Shown here one piece after another: positions 9,519 to 18,381 of a DNA stretch of 64,000 bases (positions are counted from its first letter, which is position 1; every line of letters starts with the position of its first letter). This stretch comes from Bacillus sp. FSL H8-0547 (GTDB lineage: Bacteria; Bacillota; Bacilli; Bacillales; Bacillaceae), in NCBI GenBank assembly GCA_038002745.1, contig JBBODD010000002.1:1-64000 (forward strand), written 5' to 3'. The notes under the pieces are model-generated. The model was given only the letters and a program-made list of their open reading frames with translations. It had not been told where the DNA came from and did no database searches. The position numbers and the translations under genes were made by a program.

Positions 9519-11573
9519 TTAATCTAATTTACCGCCGCTTATGATGCCTGATGCGTATACATAGTCACGAAGCTCCCTGTAATCATCAGATTTCCAGAAG
9601 GCTTCTGACTGAACAAGCTTTGCGGCATCGTTTCTGGCCGTTTCTAAGGCCCTGTAGTCGTGTACCATATCAGCCACTTTAAATTCCGGCATCCCGCTTT
9701 GTTTTCTGCCGAAAAAGTCTCCGGGGCCTCTCAGTTCAAGGTCCTTTTCAGACAGTTCAAAGCCGTCGGCTGTTTCTGTCATGACCCTCATTCTTTCTTT
9801 TCCCGTTTCAGATTTCGGATCTGCAAGCAGGATGCAATAGGACTGGGCACTTCCCCGGCCAACCCGGCCTCTCAGCTGGTGAAGCTGGGACAGGCCAAAA
9901 CGTTCAGCATCATAAATGACCATCACGGTTGCATTAGGCACGTTTACGCCAACTTCAACTACTGTTGTGGAGACAAGAATTTGAACCGCATTCTCACTGA
10001 ATTCTCTCATCACTTCATCTTTTTCTGCACTGGAAAGTCTTCCATGCATAAGCCCAAGCTTCCACCGGTCTCCGTAATAGTGTACAAGCGTGCTGTGGAC
10101 ATCTATGGCATTCTGCACATCGAGCTTATCCGATTCTTCAATAAGCGGGCAGATCACATACGCCTGTCTGCCTTCCATCAGTTCTTTGTCGATAAACTTG
10201 AGGATACGGTCGAGCACCTCGTGCTTGACCCAGTAGGTTTCAATTTTTTTCCGTCCGGCAGGAAGCTCATCAATGACAGACACATCCATTTCGCCAAATG
10301 CTGTAATTGCGAGCGTCCTCGGGATTGGTGTGGCCGTCATAAAGAGCACGTCGGGGTTTTCCCCTTTTTCGCGGAGCACCTTCCGCTGGCCGACCCCAAA
10401 CCGGTGCTGTTCATCTGTTATCACAAGACCAAGCTTTGAAAATTGAACATCCTCCTGGATCAGCGCATGCGTGCCTACAAGAAACTGGATTTCCCCCGAC
10501 TCCACCCGGGCAAGCAATTCCCGTCTCTTTTTGCCTTTTACAGAGCTTGTAAGCAGGGCTGCCGTAACGGGGAACCCTGAAAAAATCGCGGTTAATGATT
10601 CGGCATGCTGTTCAGCAAGGATCTCTGTCGGAACCATGAGGGCGGCCTGATAGCCGGACAAATAGGCAGCATACATCGCGATAGCCGCTACGACGGTTTT
10701 GCCTGAACCTACATCTCCCTGGAGAAGGCGGTTCATTCTGTAAGCCGATTTCATATCCGTCAGAATTTCGTCAATCACCCGCTGCTGTGCATTCGTCAAA
10801 GGAAACGGAAGAGACCCGATAAATCCGTCCAGTCTTTCCCCGTCAATCCTGTGGGAAACTCCCTTTGACTGTTCACGCTGAAACTTTCTCAGCGCCTGCA
10901 TTTTCAGCTGAAATAAGAGAAACTCTTCATACACAAAATACCGCCTTGCATGCTTCAGATCTTCATGTTTAAGAGGGTGATGCATGGTCAGGATGGCTTC
11001 TTTTTTTGCGGGAAGCCTGTATGCCTCCATCAGCTGTTCAGGAATGACATTGCGAATCTCCGGACCAAATTGGGTGAGCGCGTGATTGATCAGTTTCCTC
11101 ATGGTTTTGACCGTCATATTTTCTTTCACGGAGTAGACCGGCTCAATCTCATGTTCTTTTGCATGAGGGCCAAAGACGATTTGATTGGCCGTAATCGTCT
11201 GACGATGTTTGTCCCATTTTCCTGTAACCGTAACGACCGAACCGAGTTCAAGTTTCTTTTTATAATAAGGCTGGTTAAAAAAGACAGCGCTGATCAGGTA
11301 GTTTCCGACTAAAATTCTTACAGTAAGCCGTGATTTCTTTTTGCCGAAAAAGGCAAGAGAAGGTTCGCTGTGAACCTTCCCTTCGACTGTCACCCGCTCA
11401 TCATGCTGTACGTCCGCTAAGTCTTTCAGGCGATAATCTTCATAACGATATGGCAAATATTCAATTAAATCCATGACCGTCAGAATGCCCATGCTTCCCA
11501 GAACCTCTGCGGATTCAGGACCTACTCCTTTGACCGCACTGACAGGCTGCAGCAGCGGATTAACTGCGTTCAT
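9519..11573 (-). CDS. recG: ATP-dependent DNA helicase RecG
   Basis: Branch-migration helicase that remodels stalled forks and Holliday junctions. It has an N-terminal wedge/OB domain (about 60-140), Walker A GDVGSGKT (286-293), a DEQH box in place of DEAD, and a C-terminal helicase domain with QLRGRVGRG. The ATG at 11573 gives 684 residues, the family's normal length; the upstream 60-codon extension lies inside sdaAA and is rejected. The start overlaps the sdaAA stop by 14 bp. Confidence 0.96.
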   Translation of the reverse strand: MNAVNPLLQPVSAVKGVGPESAEVLGSMGILTVMDLIEYLPYRYEDYRLKDLADVQHDERVTVEGKVHSEPSLAFFGKKKSRLTVRILVGNYLISAVFFNQPYYKKKLELGSVVTVTGKWDKHRQTITANQIVFGPHAKEHEIEPVYSVKENMTVKTMRKLINHALTQFGPEIRNVIPEQLMEAYRLPAKKEAILTMHHPLKHEDLKHARRYFVYEEFLLFQLKMQALRKFQREQSKGVSHRIDGERLDGFIGSLPFPLTNAQQRVIDEILTDMKSAYRMNRLLQGDVGSGKTVVAAIAMYAAYLSGYQAALMVPTEILAEQHAESLTAIFSGFPVTAALLTSSVKGKKRRELLARVESGEIQFLVGTHALIQEDVQFSKLGLVITDEQHRFGVGQRKVLREKGENPDVLFMTATPIPRTLAITAFGEMDVSVIDELPAGRKKIETYWVKHEVLDRILKFIDKELMEGRQAYVICPLIEESDKLDVQNAIDVHSTLVHYYGDRWKLGLMHGRLSSAEKDEVMREFSENAVQILVSTTVVEVGVNVPNATVMVIYDAERFGLSQLHQLRGRVGRGSAQSYCILLADPKSETGKERMRVMTETADGFELSEKDLELRGPGDFFGRKQSGMPEFKVADMVHDYRALETARNDAAKLVQSEAFWKSDDYRELRDYVYASGIISGGKLD

Positions 11574-12447
11574 CAAGTGATATCCCAAAGATTTTTGCTT
11601 CAAGCTCCCGTCCTGTCGGCGTAGCGGCAAGACCTCCCTGTGCGGTTTCTTTAAGAGCTGTCGGCATGGATTGTCCGATTTTGAACATCGCGTCGATGAC
11701 TTCATCGCAAGGTATGCGGCTTGTGATGCCTGCAAGGGCCATATCGGCGGCAATCATGGCATTTGCAGCACCCATGGCATTTCTTTTTACGCAAGGAACT
11801 TCAACCAGTCCCGCAACAGGATCACACACAAGCCCGAGCATATTTTTGAGGGTAATGGCCATTGCTTCTGCAGCCTGGCTTGGAGTCCCTCCGGCGAGCT
11901 CAGTTATTGCAGCAGCGGCCATGCCTGATGCTGATCCAACCTCAGCCTGGCATCCGCCGGCCGCGCCTGAAATGGATGCATTGTTTGCGACAACGAATCC
12001 AAAAGCACCTGATGTAAACAGGAATTCAATCATTTCCTGCCTGCTCGGGTTTAATTTATTTTTCACAGCAAAAAGAGTCCCCGGAACAACACCGGCAGAT
12101 CCTGCTGTAGGTGTGGCGCAGATCGTTCCCATTGCTGCATTGACTTCGTTCGTTGCGACCGCCTTGCTGACAGCATCAAGAATATATTCTCCTGAGAGAA
12201 AATTGCCTTTCTCGATGTATGCCTTCATGAGAACAGCGTCGCCGCCTGTCAGTCCTGAATGGGATTTGACTCCTGCGAGCCCCTTTTCAACCGCCTGTTC
12301 CATGACCGTCAAGTTTTGGTCCATCATTTGAAGAATCTGCTCCCGCGATCTTCCGGTCATCTCCATTTCCTGCTGAATCATAATTTCCGCTATTTTAACG
12401 CCTTTGCTTTCTGCAAGTTCGACTAGTTCTGCTACATTGCGAAACAT
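11560..12447 (-). CDS. sdaAA: L-serine dehydratase, alpha subunit
   Basis: Iron-sulfur subunit of the two-subunit Gram-positive L-serine deaminase (serine to pyruvate and ammonia). The 295 residues contain conserved Cys in ICATPTAGSAG, LVCDPVAGLVEVPC and similar motifs that carry the [4Fe-4S] cluster. GGGGG precedes the ATG. It lies 25 bp after sdaAB and runs into recG, an order kept in Bacillus. Confidence 0.95.
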   Translation of the reverse strand: MFRNVAELVELAESKGVKIAEIMIQQEMEMTGRSREQILQMMDQNLTVMEQAVEKGLAGVKSHSGLTGGDAVLMKAYIEKGNFLSGEYILDAVSKAVATNEVNAAMGTICATPTAGSAGVVPGTLFAVKNKLNPSRQEMIEFLFTSGAFGFVVANNASISGAAGGCQAEVGSASGMAAAAITELAGGTPSQAAEAMAITLKNMLGLVCDPVAGLVEVPCVKRNAMGAANAMIAADMALAGITSRIPCDEVIDAMFKIGQSMPTALKETAQGGLAATPTGRELEAKIFGISLDERS

Positions 12448-12472
12448 TTTTTTACCCCCAATCGCATCACGG

Positions 12473-13135
12473 TTAATCTGCTATTTTTGTCACCTGAAGA
12501 ATATTCGGCAGTGTTTTCAGTTCATCCAGTACCGATCTGTCAATATTCTGGTCAACTTCAATGGTCATCAGTGCAAGTTTCCCTTTTTCCTTGCGGGCAA
12601 CATTCATATGGCCGATATTAATCGCGTATTTTGCAAGCACATTCGCTACAGCTGCAATCGCACCGAAACGGTCATTATGCACCACAAGAATGGCAGGATG
12701 GTTGCCTGAGAGCTTAAGCTCAAAACCGTTCAGCTCTGTAATTTCAATTTTCCCTCCGCCGATCGAAATGCCGACAAGCTCCAGCTGGCCATGGTCATCT
12801 CCGATAATCACACGGGCTGTATTTGGATGATCTGTAATCGCTTCTTCTTCGGTAAATGTCACTTTCATCCCTTTTTCAGATGCGATGTCAAGCGACGTTT
12901 TAATCCGCTCATCAAATGTATCAAAATCAAGCAGGCCTCCGATGATCGCTACATCCGTCCCATGGCCCTTATAGGTTTTTGCAAATGAACCATAGAATGA
13001 AATGGCTGCCCATTCAGGTTCTCTTCCAAATAAGCTTCTTGCTACTCTCCCGATTCTTGCAGCCCCTGCTGTATGGGAACTTGAAGGACCAATCATAATC
13101 GGTCCGATAATATCAAAAACACTTCTGTATTTCAT
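12473..13135 (-). CDS. sdaAB: L-serine dehydratase, beta subunit
   Basis: Partner of SdaAA. The N-terminal half has the family motif IGPSSSHTAGAARIGR; the C-terminal region (about 145-220) is an ACT domain likely to sense serine. Start 13135 (MKYRSVFDIIGP) follows GGGGGGAG; six extra upstream codons are not supported. First gene of the sdaAB-sdaAA-recG unit. Confidence 0.95.
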   Translation of the reverse strand: MKYRSVFDIIGPIMIGPSSSHTAGAARIGRVARSLFGREPEWAAISFYGSFAKTYKGHGTDVAIIGGLLDFDTFDERIKTSLDIASEKGMKVTFTEEEAITDHPNTARVIIGDDHGQLELVGISIGGGKIEITELNGFELKLSGNHPAILVVHNDRFGAIAAVANVLAKYAINIGHMNVARKEKGKLALMTIEVDQNIDRSVLDELKTLPNILQVTKIAD

Positions 13136-13271
13136 ATGCTCCCCCCTGAACATGCATAGCCTGTTGTCTCATGCTTACTGTGATCAAACGTGTTTCCTTC
13201 ATAGTTTATCAGATAAACACAGCTTAAGAAAACGGAATCATCACCGAAATTGCACCCTGAATTTTGGACAT

Positions 13272-13304
13272 AAGAAATAGAAGGGGGTCGCCCTTCTATT
13301 TCTT
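13272..13304 (-). terminator. Terminator of fakA
   Basis: AAGAAATAGAAGGG pairs with CCCTTCTATTTCTT around a tiny loop directly after fakA. It is nearly symmetrical, so it could also stop transcription entering from the other side. Confidence 0.75.
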
Positions 13305-13309
13305 CCTGC

Positions 13310-14977
13310 TTATTCGATTGAAAAAATGTAGGAATAAAGAGGCTGCTCCCCTTTATGGACTTCTACTTCCACATCTTCAAATTTGCTCTCGATATAGGAA
13401 ACAAGTTCCTTCATTTCATCATCGGCTGCATCGGCGCCCTGAAGGACAGTCAATATTTCGTCGTCTTCTGTCATCATGGAATCAAGAAGTTTTTTGGCAG
13501 ATGCCAGCTGATTGCGGTCTTTCGTCACAATCTTACCGTTTGCAATACCCATGAAATCGCCTTTTTCAATATCAAGGCCGTCAATATTTGTATCGCGGAC
13601 TGCGTACGTAATCTGACCTGTCTTAACCGTTCCAAGTGCATCTTTCATGACTTCTTCGTTGTCCTCAGCTGATGCAGACGGATTAAATGCAAGCAGTGCT
13701 GCCATTCCCTGAGGGACGGTTTTAGACGGAATCACGATGACGTTATCATCCACGACAGACGCAGCCTGCTGAGCAGCCATCACGATATTGGAGTTATTCG
13801 GCAGAATGATCACTGTTTCAGCATTTACATCTTTAATCGCCTGAACGATGTCTTCTGTGCTCGGGTTCATCGTCTGTCCGCCTTCAATGACAGAGTGTGA
13901 TCCGATGCTGCGGAACAGCTCGGCAATTCCTTTGCCCATTGTGACAGTCACAATACCGTAAGGCTGTTTTTCTTTCTTTTCAGCGGGCTTTGATGGTGCG
14001 TTCCCGCTGTCAAGCAGACTCGTATGCTGCTGGCGCATATTCTCAATCTTCATATTGATCAGGCTGCCATAGTTCTGGGCATATGTCAGAACTTTTCCCG
14101 GATACTCTGCGTGAATATGTACTTTTACAATTTCATCATCTGCAATAACCAGAAGGGAATCACCATGTTCACTCAGATCCTGTCTGAACGCATCTTCTTT
14201 GAAAGTCTCTTTATCATCTTCAAAGCGCACCATAAATTCCGTGCAGTATCCAAATTCAATATCTTCTGTATTGATGTGGGATGCAACGCTTTTGTGGTGT
14301 TCTGCGCTCACAAGGTCCGTCATGGACGCTGCAACTTTGGCAGAAGACACTTTCTCTCCTTTTAGCACGGCAAGAAATCCTTCATATACAAAGACAAGAC
14401 CTTGTCCGCCGCTGTCGACAACTCCTACCTCTTTAAGGACTGGAAGCAGGTCAGGGGTTCTTTTGAGGGATGCCTTTGATTCTGCAAATACAGCTTCCAT
14501 CAATTGATCGATGCTGATCTCAGGATTTGACTCCATTGTATCAACCGCTTTTTTGGCTGAATCTTTTGCTACAGTTAAAATCGTTCCTTCAACGGGCTTC
14601 ATGACCGCTTTATATGCTGTGTTGACGCCAGCTTGAAGAGCAGCTGCAAATTCTGCTGCTGAAATCGTGCTTTTTGATTCAATTGCTTTTGAGAATCCTC
14701 TGAACAGCTGGGAAAGAATAACCCCGGAATTTCCGCGGGCTCCCATCAGCAGGCCTTTTGACAGGGCCGTACCGACTTTGCCGATATGCTCAGATACATG
14801 ATTTTGAACCTCTTTCGCTCCGGATGTCATCGAAAGGTTCATATTCGTCCCGGTATCTCCGTCCGGAACCGGAAAAACGTTCAGCGCATCGACATAATCT
14901 GCATTGTTTGACAGGTGGCCTGCCCCCTGCAAGATCATTTCTGCAAAACGTTTTCCATCTAAAGTTGTAATTGACAC
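13310..14977 (-). CDS. fakA: Fatty acid kinase catalytic subunit FakA (YloV)
   Basis: Phosphorylates exogenous or recycled fatty acids held by a FakB (DegV-family) protein, feeding PlsY. It has an N-terminal DhaL-type kinase domain with the Mg-ATP motif VPDGDTGTNM (about 36-45), a middle domain, and a C-terminal EDD/DegV-like fold. Start is GTG at 14977 after AGGAGG. 555 residues, family-typical. Its neighbour yloU lies 17 bp upstream; no fakB is present in this window. Confidence 0.93.
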   Translation of the reverse strand: MSITTLDGKRFAEMILQGAGHLSNNADYVDALNVFPVPDGDTGTNMNLSMTSGAKEVQNHVSEHIGKVGTALSKGLLMGARGNSGVILSQLFRGFSKAIESKSTISAAEFAAALQAGVNTAYKAVMKPVEGTILTVAKDSAKKAVDTMESNPEISIDQLMEAVFAESKASLKRTPDLLPVLKEVGVVDSGGQGLVFVYEGFLAVLKGEKVSSAKVAASMTDLVSAEHHKSVASHINTEDIEFGYCTEFMVRFEDDKETFKEDAFRQDLSEHGDSLLVIADDEIVKVHIHAEYPGKVLTYAQNYGSLINMKIENMRQQHTSLLDSGNAPSKPAEKKEKQPYGIVTVTMGKGIAELFRSIGSHSVIEGGQTMNPSTEDIVQAIKDVNAETVIILPNNSNIVMAAQQAASVVDDNVIVIPSKTVPQGMAALLAFNPSASAEDNEEVMKDALGTVKTGQITYAVRDTNIDGLDIEKGDFMGIANGKIVTKDRNQLASAKKLLDSMMTEDDEILTVLQGADAADDEMKELVSYIESKFEDVEVEVHKGEQPLYSYIFSIE

Positions 14978-14994
14978 GGACTTTTTCCTCCTTA

Positions 14995-15357
14995 CTACGG
15001 GTTCGTTACACGAACACTCTGAACAAAAATATTGACTGAATCAACAGCTAGTCCGACTGTTTTATCCAGTGTGTACTTCACTTTCGTTTGAACATTATGT
15101 GCCACTTCAGAGATTTTCGTTCCGTAGCTGACGATAATGTACATATCAATATTGATATGATCTTCTTCCTGGCGGACAATAACACCGCGGCTGAAGTTTT
15201 CTTTTCTCAGAATTTCAGTGATGCCGTCTTTGATCTGGTTTTTGGATGCCATTCCGACAATGCCATAACAGTCAATGGCTGCACCGCCAGCAACCGTTGC
15301 AATGACTTCATTGGATATGTCAATGTGTCCGTACTTTGTTTTCATCTCGATGGACAT
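14995..15357 (-). CDS. yloU: Asp23/Gls24-family protein YloU
   Basis: 120-residue Asp23-domain protein. Members are small envelope- or stress-associated proteins, and the copy next to fakA is conserved through Firmicutes, which suggests a role tied to fatty-acid kinase. The biochemical function is not established. A ribosome site GGGGGAACC lies before the ATG. It is transcribed away from rpmB. Confidence 0.88.
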   Translation of the reverse strand: MSIEMKTKYGHIDISNEVIATVAGGAAIDCYGIVGMASKNQIKDGITEILRKENFSRGVIVRQEEDHINIDMYIIVSYGTKISEVAHNVQTKVKYTLDKTVGLAVDSVNIFVQSVRVTNP

Positions 15358-15532
15358 GATGGTTCCCCCTTTGGAATTGTTCGCATAGGCTAAAGCTATT
15401 TTACTATATACAGGCGATTTTTAAAAGTTATTCTGCGGCACAGCTTTAAGGACCTCTTACCCTATAGTATTATTCAGCATGAAATATTCATGTATGTCAA
15501 GGAAAAATTCTTGAAAGCAAAAGCAAGAAGTA

Positions 15533-15561
15533 TTGCATTCAGAAAGGAGTTGTGATAAATT
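15533..15561 (+). promoter_or_regulatory. Promoter of rpmB
   Basis: TTGCAT, 17 bp, TAAATT, about 75 bp upstream of the rpmB start. It is the only good plus-strand hexamer pair in the divergent yloU-rpmB gap, which otherwise holds nothing I recognise. Confidence 0.55.
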
Positions 15562-15636
15562 ATTAAAGTATCTCATGACAAACAGGACTAGTAATGTTTG
15601 AATTGGAAAGGTTTTTTGCAGTTAGGAGGGAATACG

Positions 15637-15825
15637 ATGGCACGTAAATGCGTAATCACTGGTAGAAAAACACGTTCTGGAAACTCACGTTCTCACGCAA
15701 TGAACGCTTCAAAACGTACTTGGGGTGCTAACCTTCAAAAAGTACGCATCTTAGTAGACGGCAAACCAAAACGCGTATATGTATCTGCTCGCGCTTTGAA
15801 ATCCGGTAAAGTTGAGCGTGTATAA
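15637..15825 (+). CDS. rpmB: 50S ribosomal protein L28
   Basis: Large-subunit protein, 62 residues, basic, with [16 protein letters not shown] at the N terminus. The start at 15637 is fixed by AGGAGGG 7 nt upstream; thirteen further in-frame codons are leader. It is transcribed opposite to its neighbours, exactly as in B. subtilis, and followed by a strong terminator. Confidence 0.98.
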   Translation: MARKCVITGRKTRSGNSRSHAMNASKRTWGANLQKVRILVDGKPKRVYVSARALKSGKVERV

Positions 15826-15862
15826 TCAAAAGTTCTGCTTTTGATTCCCATAAGGGAACATA

Positions 15863-15896
15863 TAAAAAAAGCACCGCTATGGCGGTGCTTTTTTTA
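15863..15896. terminator. Bidirectional terminator between rpmB and spoVM
   Basis: An AAAAAAAGCACCGC / GCGGTGCTTTTTTT hairpin sits between the convergent rpmB (+) and spoVM (-) genes. T-runs on both sides allow it to serve both. Confidence 0.85.
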
Positions 15897-15925
15897 TAGT
15901 TTCAAAACCTCGTATCCGCTCTTCA

Positions 15926-16006
15926 TTAATCCTTCTTCATCGACCCAAGCATTGCCCTGATAATGCCCCCTAAAAACTTCGGTAACTTGATTGTATAAAA
16001 TTTCAT
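15926..16006 (-). CDS. spoVM: Stage V sporulation protein SpoVM (26 aa)
   Basis: Amphipathic helix peptide that recognises the convex outer forespore membrane and anchors SpoIVA to start spore-coat assembly. The 26 codons read MKFYTIKLPKFLGGII then RAMLGSMKKD. Pro9, needed for curvature sensing in B. subtilis, is kept; the visible differences from the remembered B. subtilis peptide are Ile16, Met23 and Lys24. GGAGGG precedes the ATG. Position between rpmB and thiN is syntenic. It shows that the organism is a spore former. Confidence 0.97.
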   Translation of the reverse strand: MKFYTIKLPKFLGGIIRAMLGSMKKD

Positions 16007-16109
16007 ACTTTCCCTCCTCAGCCATTCGTTCAGTTTGCTGCTGGGGCGAAGCCCATCATGTGAGAAACCGGTTATGCCCAGGTTATGTGGTTAACCTTCA
16101 TGTTTGAAG

Positions 16110-16748
16110 TTATTCATCAGTACTTCTTACCATCATTAATATGCCGCTGCTGAATGAAAAAGTACCGGATGGACGAATAAGTTCATTACTAATACATAGT
16201 GTCGCCCCAAGCTTTATATGACAGCCTGAAAGCGGATATTTAAAACCCTCGAGTGTAATATCCCTCACTTCCAGGCTCACGGGCAGAAACGAGATATAAG
16301 GAAATCTGCTCTCAGAATGCACGCTGCGGGTGCCGGGGAGGAAAACAGACAGCTGATTTTTTCGGTCAATAATTTCGATGTTCGTTTCCGGATAACGTGC
16401 CAGAAGCTGTGTGTTTGCAAGAAAGTGGTCAAGCCTGCCGCCAGTCGAGCCGAAGAGGATGATGGCTTCAGGGTTCATTTTCACCGCCCATTCCAGGGCA
16501 ATCTCAGTGTCTGTCTGGTCCTTTTCCGCAGGAAAAAGATCCAGATGCACAGCCGACCTGTTCAGCGTGTTAAGCTCTTTTTCTGTCACAGAATCAAAGT
16601 CTCCAAACGCCCTGTCCGGTATAATGCCCGCCTGCTGCAGATAGATCACTCCCCTGTCAACGCCAATCCAGACTGCATCTTCCGTTTGATAATCCTTTAA
16701 TGAAGGAATATACGTTTCAGGACCTCCTGCGACAATGTGAATCTTCAC
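16110..16748 (-). CDS. thiN: Thiamine diphosphokinase
   Basis: Converts thiamine to thiamine diphosphate. Motifs: GVDRGVIYLQQAGIIPD, GDFDS (an acidic metal site) and GSTGGRLDHFLAN. 212 residues, as for Bacillus YloS. It sits between rpe and spoVM with its own spacer, and an AGGAG site lies before the ATG. Confidence 0.94.
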   Translation of the reverse strand: MKIHIVAGGPETYIPSLKDYQTEDAVWIGVDRGVIYLQQAGIIPDRAFGDFDSVTEKELNTLNRSAVHLDLFPAEKDQTDTEIALEWAVKMNPEAIILFGSTGGRLDHFLANTQLLARYPETNIEIIDRKNQLSVFLPGTRSVHSESRFPYISFLPVSLEVRDITLEGFKYPLSGCHIKLGATLCISNELIRPSGTFSFSSGILMMVRSTDE

Positions 16749-16792
16749 TGATAACCACTCCTGTTTACATAATAATGTTATGGTATAATTCT

Positions 16793-16821
16793 AAAAAAAG
16801 AGAACCGCTTTTGGCGGTTCT
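16793..16821 (-). terminator. Terminator of the rpe transcript
   Basis: AGAACCGC / GCGGTTCT stem followed by seven T on the minus strand. The proximal arm touches the rpe stop codon. Confidence 0.85.
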
Positions 16822-17468
16822 TATGCGTTTCTTATTTGATCAATCGCCCGTTTGCGGTCACTCTGGTTATAAACAGCTGAGCCGGCAACCAAAACGTTCG
16901 CTCCTGCTTCCATGCACAATCTTGCTGTTTCTGAGTTTACTCCGCCGTCTACTTCAATCTCTGTTTGAAGACCCCGTTCTTTTACCATGTCAGCCACTTC
17001 TTTTATTTTAGGAAGAACAGCATGGATAAAAGACTGCCCGCCAAACCCGGGATTCACTGTCATCAGCAGGACGAGATCCACATCATCAATCACATGCTTG
17101 ATCATATCAGCAGGTGTATGAGGATTCAGCACAACACCTGCTTTTACGCCTTCTGATTTAATCAGCTGAATTGTGCGGTGCAGGTGAGGGCATGCTTCAG
17201 CGTGCACAGAAATAATGTCCGCACCCGCTTTTGCAAATGCCGGGATGTATGCATCCGGATTTTCAATCATCAAATGCACATCAAGCGGCAGCTTTGTCAC
17301 AGGTCTGATCGCTTCCACAATCAGCGGGCCGATCGTGATATTCGGGACAAAATGGCCATCCATCACATCAACATGAATATAATCCGCTCCGCCTCTTTCA
17401 ACATCCTCAATTTCCGCTCCAAGCTTTGAAAAGTCTGCTGAAAGGATGGAAGGTGCAATTTTAATCAT
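16821..17468 (-). CDS. rpe: Ribulose-phosphate 3-epimerase
   Basis: Interconverts ribulose-5-phosphate and xylulose-5-phosphate in the pentose phosphate pathway. TIM-barrel of 215 residues with metal and catalytic signatures [22 protein letters not shown] and the phosphate-binding VAGSAV. It starts 2 bp after rsgA ends, so it is operonic with rsgA-prkC-prpC. Confidence 0.97.
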   Translation of the reverse strand: MIKIAPSILSADFSKLGAEIEDVERGGADYIHVDVMDGHFVPNITIGPLIVEAIRPVTKLPLDVHLMIENPDAYIPAFAKAGADIISVHAEACPHLHRTIQLIKSEGVKAGVVLNPHTPADMIKHVIDDVDLVLLMTVNPGFGGQSFIHAVLPKIKEVADMVKERGLQTEIEVDGGVNSETARLCMEAGANVLVAGSAVYNQSDRKRAIDQIRNA

Positions 17469-17470
17469 GA

Positions 17471-18355
17471 TCAGTACCTCGGCTTTCTGTCTTTAATTTC
17501 TTCTATAAAACTTAAATAATGTTCATATCTGTATGCAGGAATACTGCCATTCTCAACAGCTTCCTTCACGGCGCATTTCGGTTCTGAAATGTGCGTGCAT
17601 GCTCTGAATTTGCAGTTTCCGCTCACATTGCGCATCTCAGGGAAACAGTAGGAAAGGTCTTCTGTTTCTATGTTCATAAACTCAAGTGAACTGAAACCAG
17701 GGGTATCAGCGACAAGGCCGGTTCCGACCTGGATGAGCTCCACGTGGCGGGTTGTATGTTTTCCCCTGCCCAAATGAGACGAAATGCCGCTCGTCTTCAG
17801 TGAAAGTTCAGGGCGCAGCACATTCAGCAGCGAAGATTTTCCGACACCGGACTGTCCGGCAAAAACGGATATCCTTCCGTTCAGAAGCGGACGCAGTTCA
17901 GTAATTCCGTCTTCCTCGAGAGTAGAAGTGAGCATTACCTCATACCCGATTTTTCTGTAATCCGCTGCATATTCTTCAATTTCCTGACGCTGTTTTTCAT
18001 CCTTGATCAAATCCATTTTGCTGATGCAGATGACAGGTTCAATGTCATTGGATTCAATCAGAACGAGAAAACGGTCAAGCAGAACAGGGCTGAAATCAGG
18101 CTCAACTGCTGAAAACACTAAAATAGCCTGATCAACGTTGGCAATCGGGGGGCGGACAAGCTCATTTTTTCTCTCGAGCACTTCCTGAATTGTGCCTTCA
18201 CGTTCATTTTCGTAATCATACACGACTTCATCGCCGACAAGCGGGGTGATTTTGTTTTTTCTGAATACCCCGCGGCCGCGGCACTGGATGGTCCGGTCAC
18301 CGTCAAGACAATAGTAAAACCCGCTTAACGCTTTGATAATTTTGCCTTTAGGCAT
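17471..18355 (-). CDS. rsgA: Ribosome small-subunit GTPase RsgA (CpgA/YloQ)
   Basis: Late 30S maturation GTPase; in B. subtilis it is also linked to cell shape and is a PrkC substrate. N-terminal OB fold, then a circularly permuted GTPase with SKMD (112-115) before P-loop GQSGVGKSS (167-175) and DTPG (217-220). A C-terminal zinc site uses Cys248, Cys253, His255 and Cys261. Position beside prkC/prpC fits regulation by phosphorylation. Confidence 0.96.
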   Translation of the reverse strand: MPKGKIIKALSGFYYCLDGDRTIQCRGRGVFRKNKITPLVGDEVVYDYENEREGTIQEVLERKNELVRPPIANVDQAILVFSAVEPDFSPVLLDRFLVLIESNDIEPVICISKMDLIKDEKQRQEIEEYAADYRKIGYEVMLTSTLEEDGITELRPLLNGRISVFAGQSGVGKSSLLNVLRPELSLKTSGISSHLGRGKHTTRHVELIQVGTGLVADTPGFSSLEFMNIETEDLSYCFPEMRNVSGNCKFRACTHISEPKCAVKEAVENGSIPAYRYEHYLSFIEEIKDRKPRY

Positions 18356-18381
18356 ACATTTCCTCCTTGGTGATTCACGTA

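Noticed and set aside
9660-10439. 259-codon open frame on the plus strand inside recG
   Set aside because: Fully antisense to the conserved helicase gene, with no ribosome site and no recognisable domain; one of many antisense shadows in the window.
11666-12331. 221-codon plus-strand frame inside sdaAA
   Set aside because: Antisense shadow of an Ala/Gly-rich gene; no ribosome site.
16007-16109. Sigma-E promoter for spoVM
   Set aside because: Expected biologically, but no hexamer pair close enough to the consensus could be picked out with confidence; two CATAACC copies are present but spacing does not settle it.
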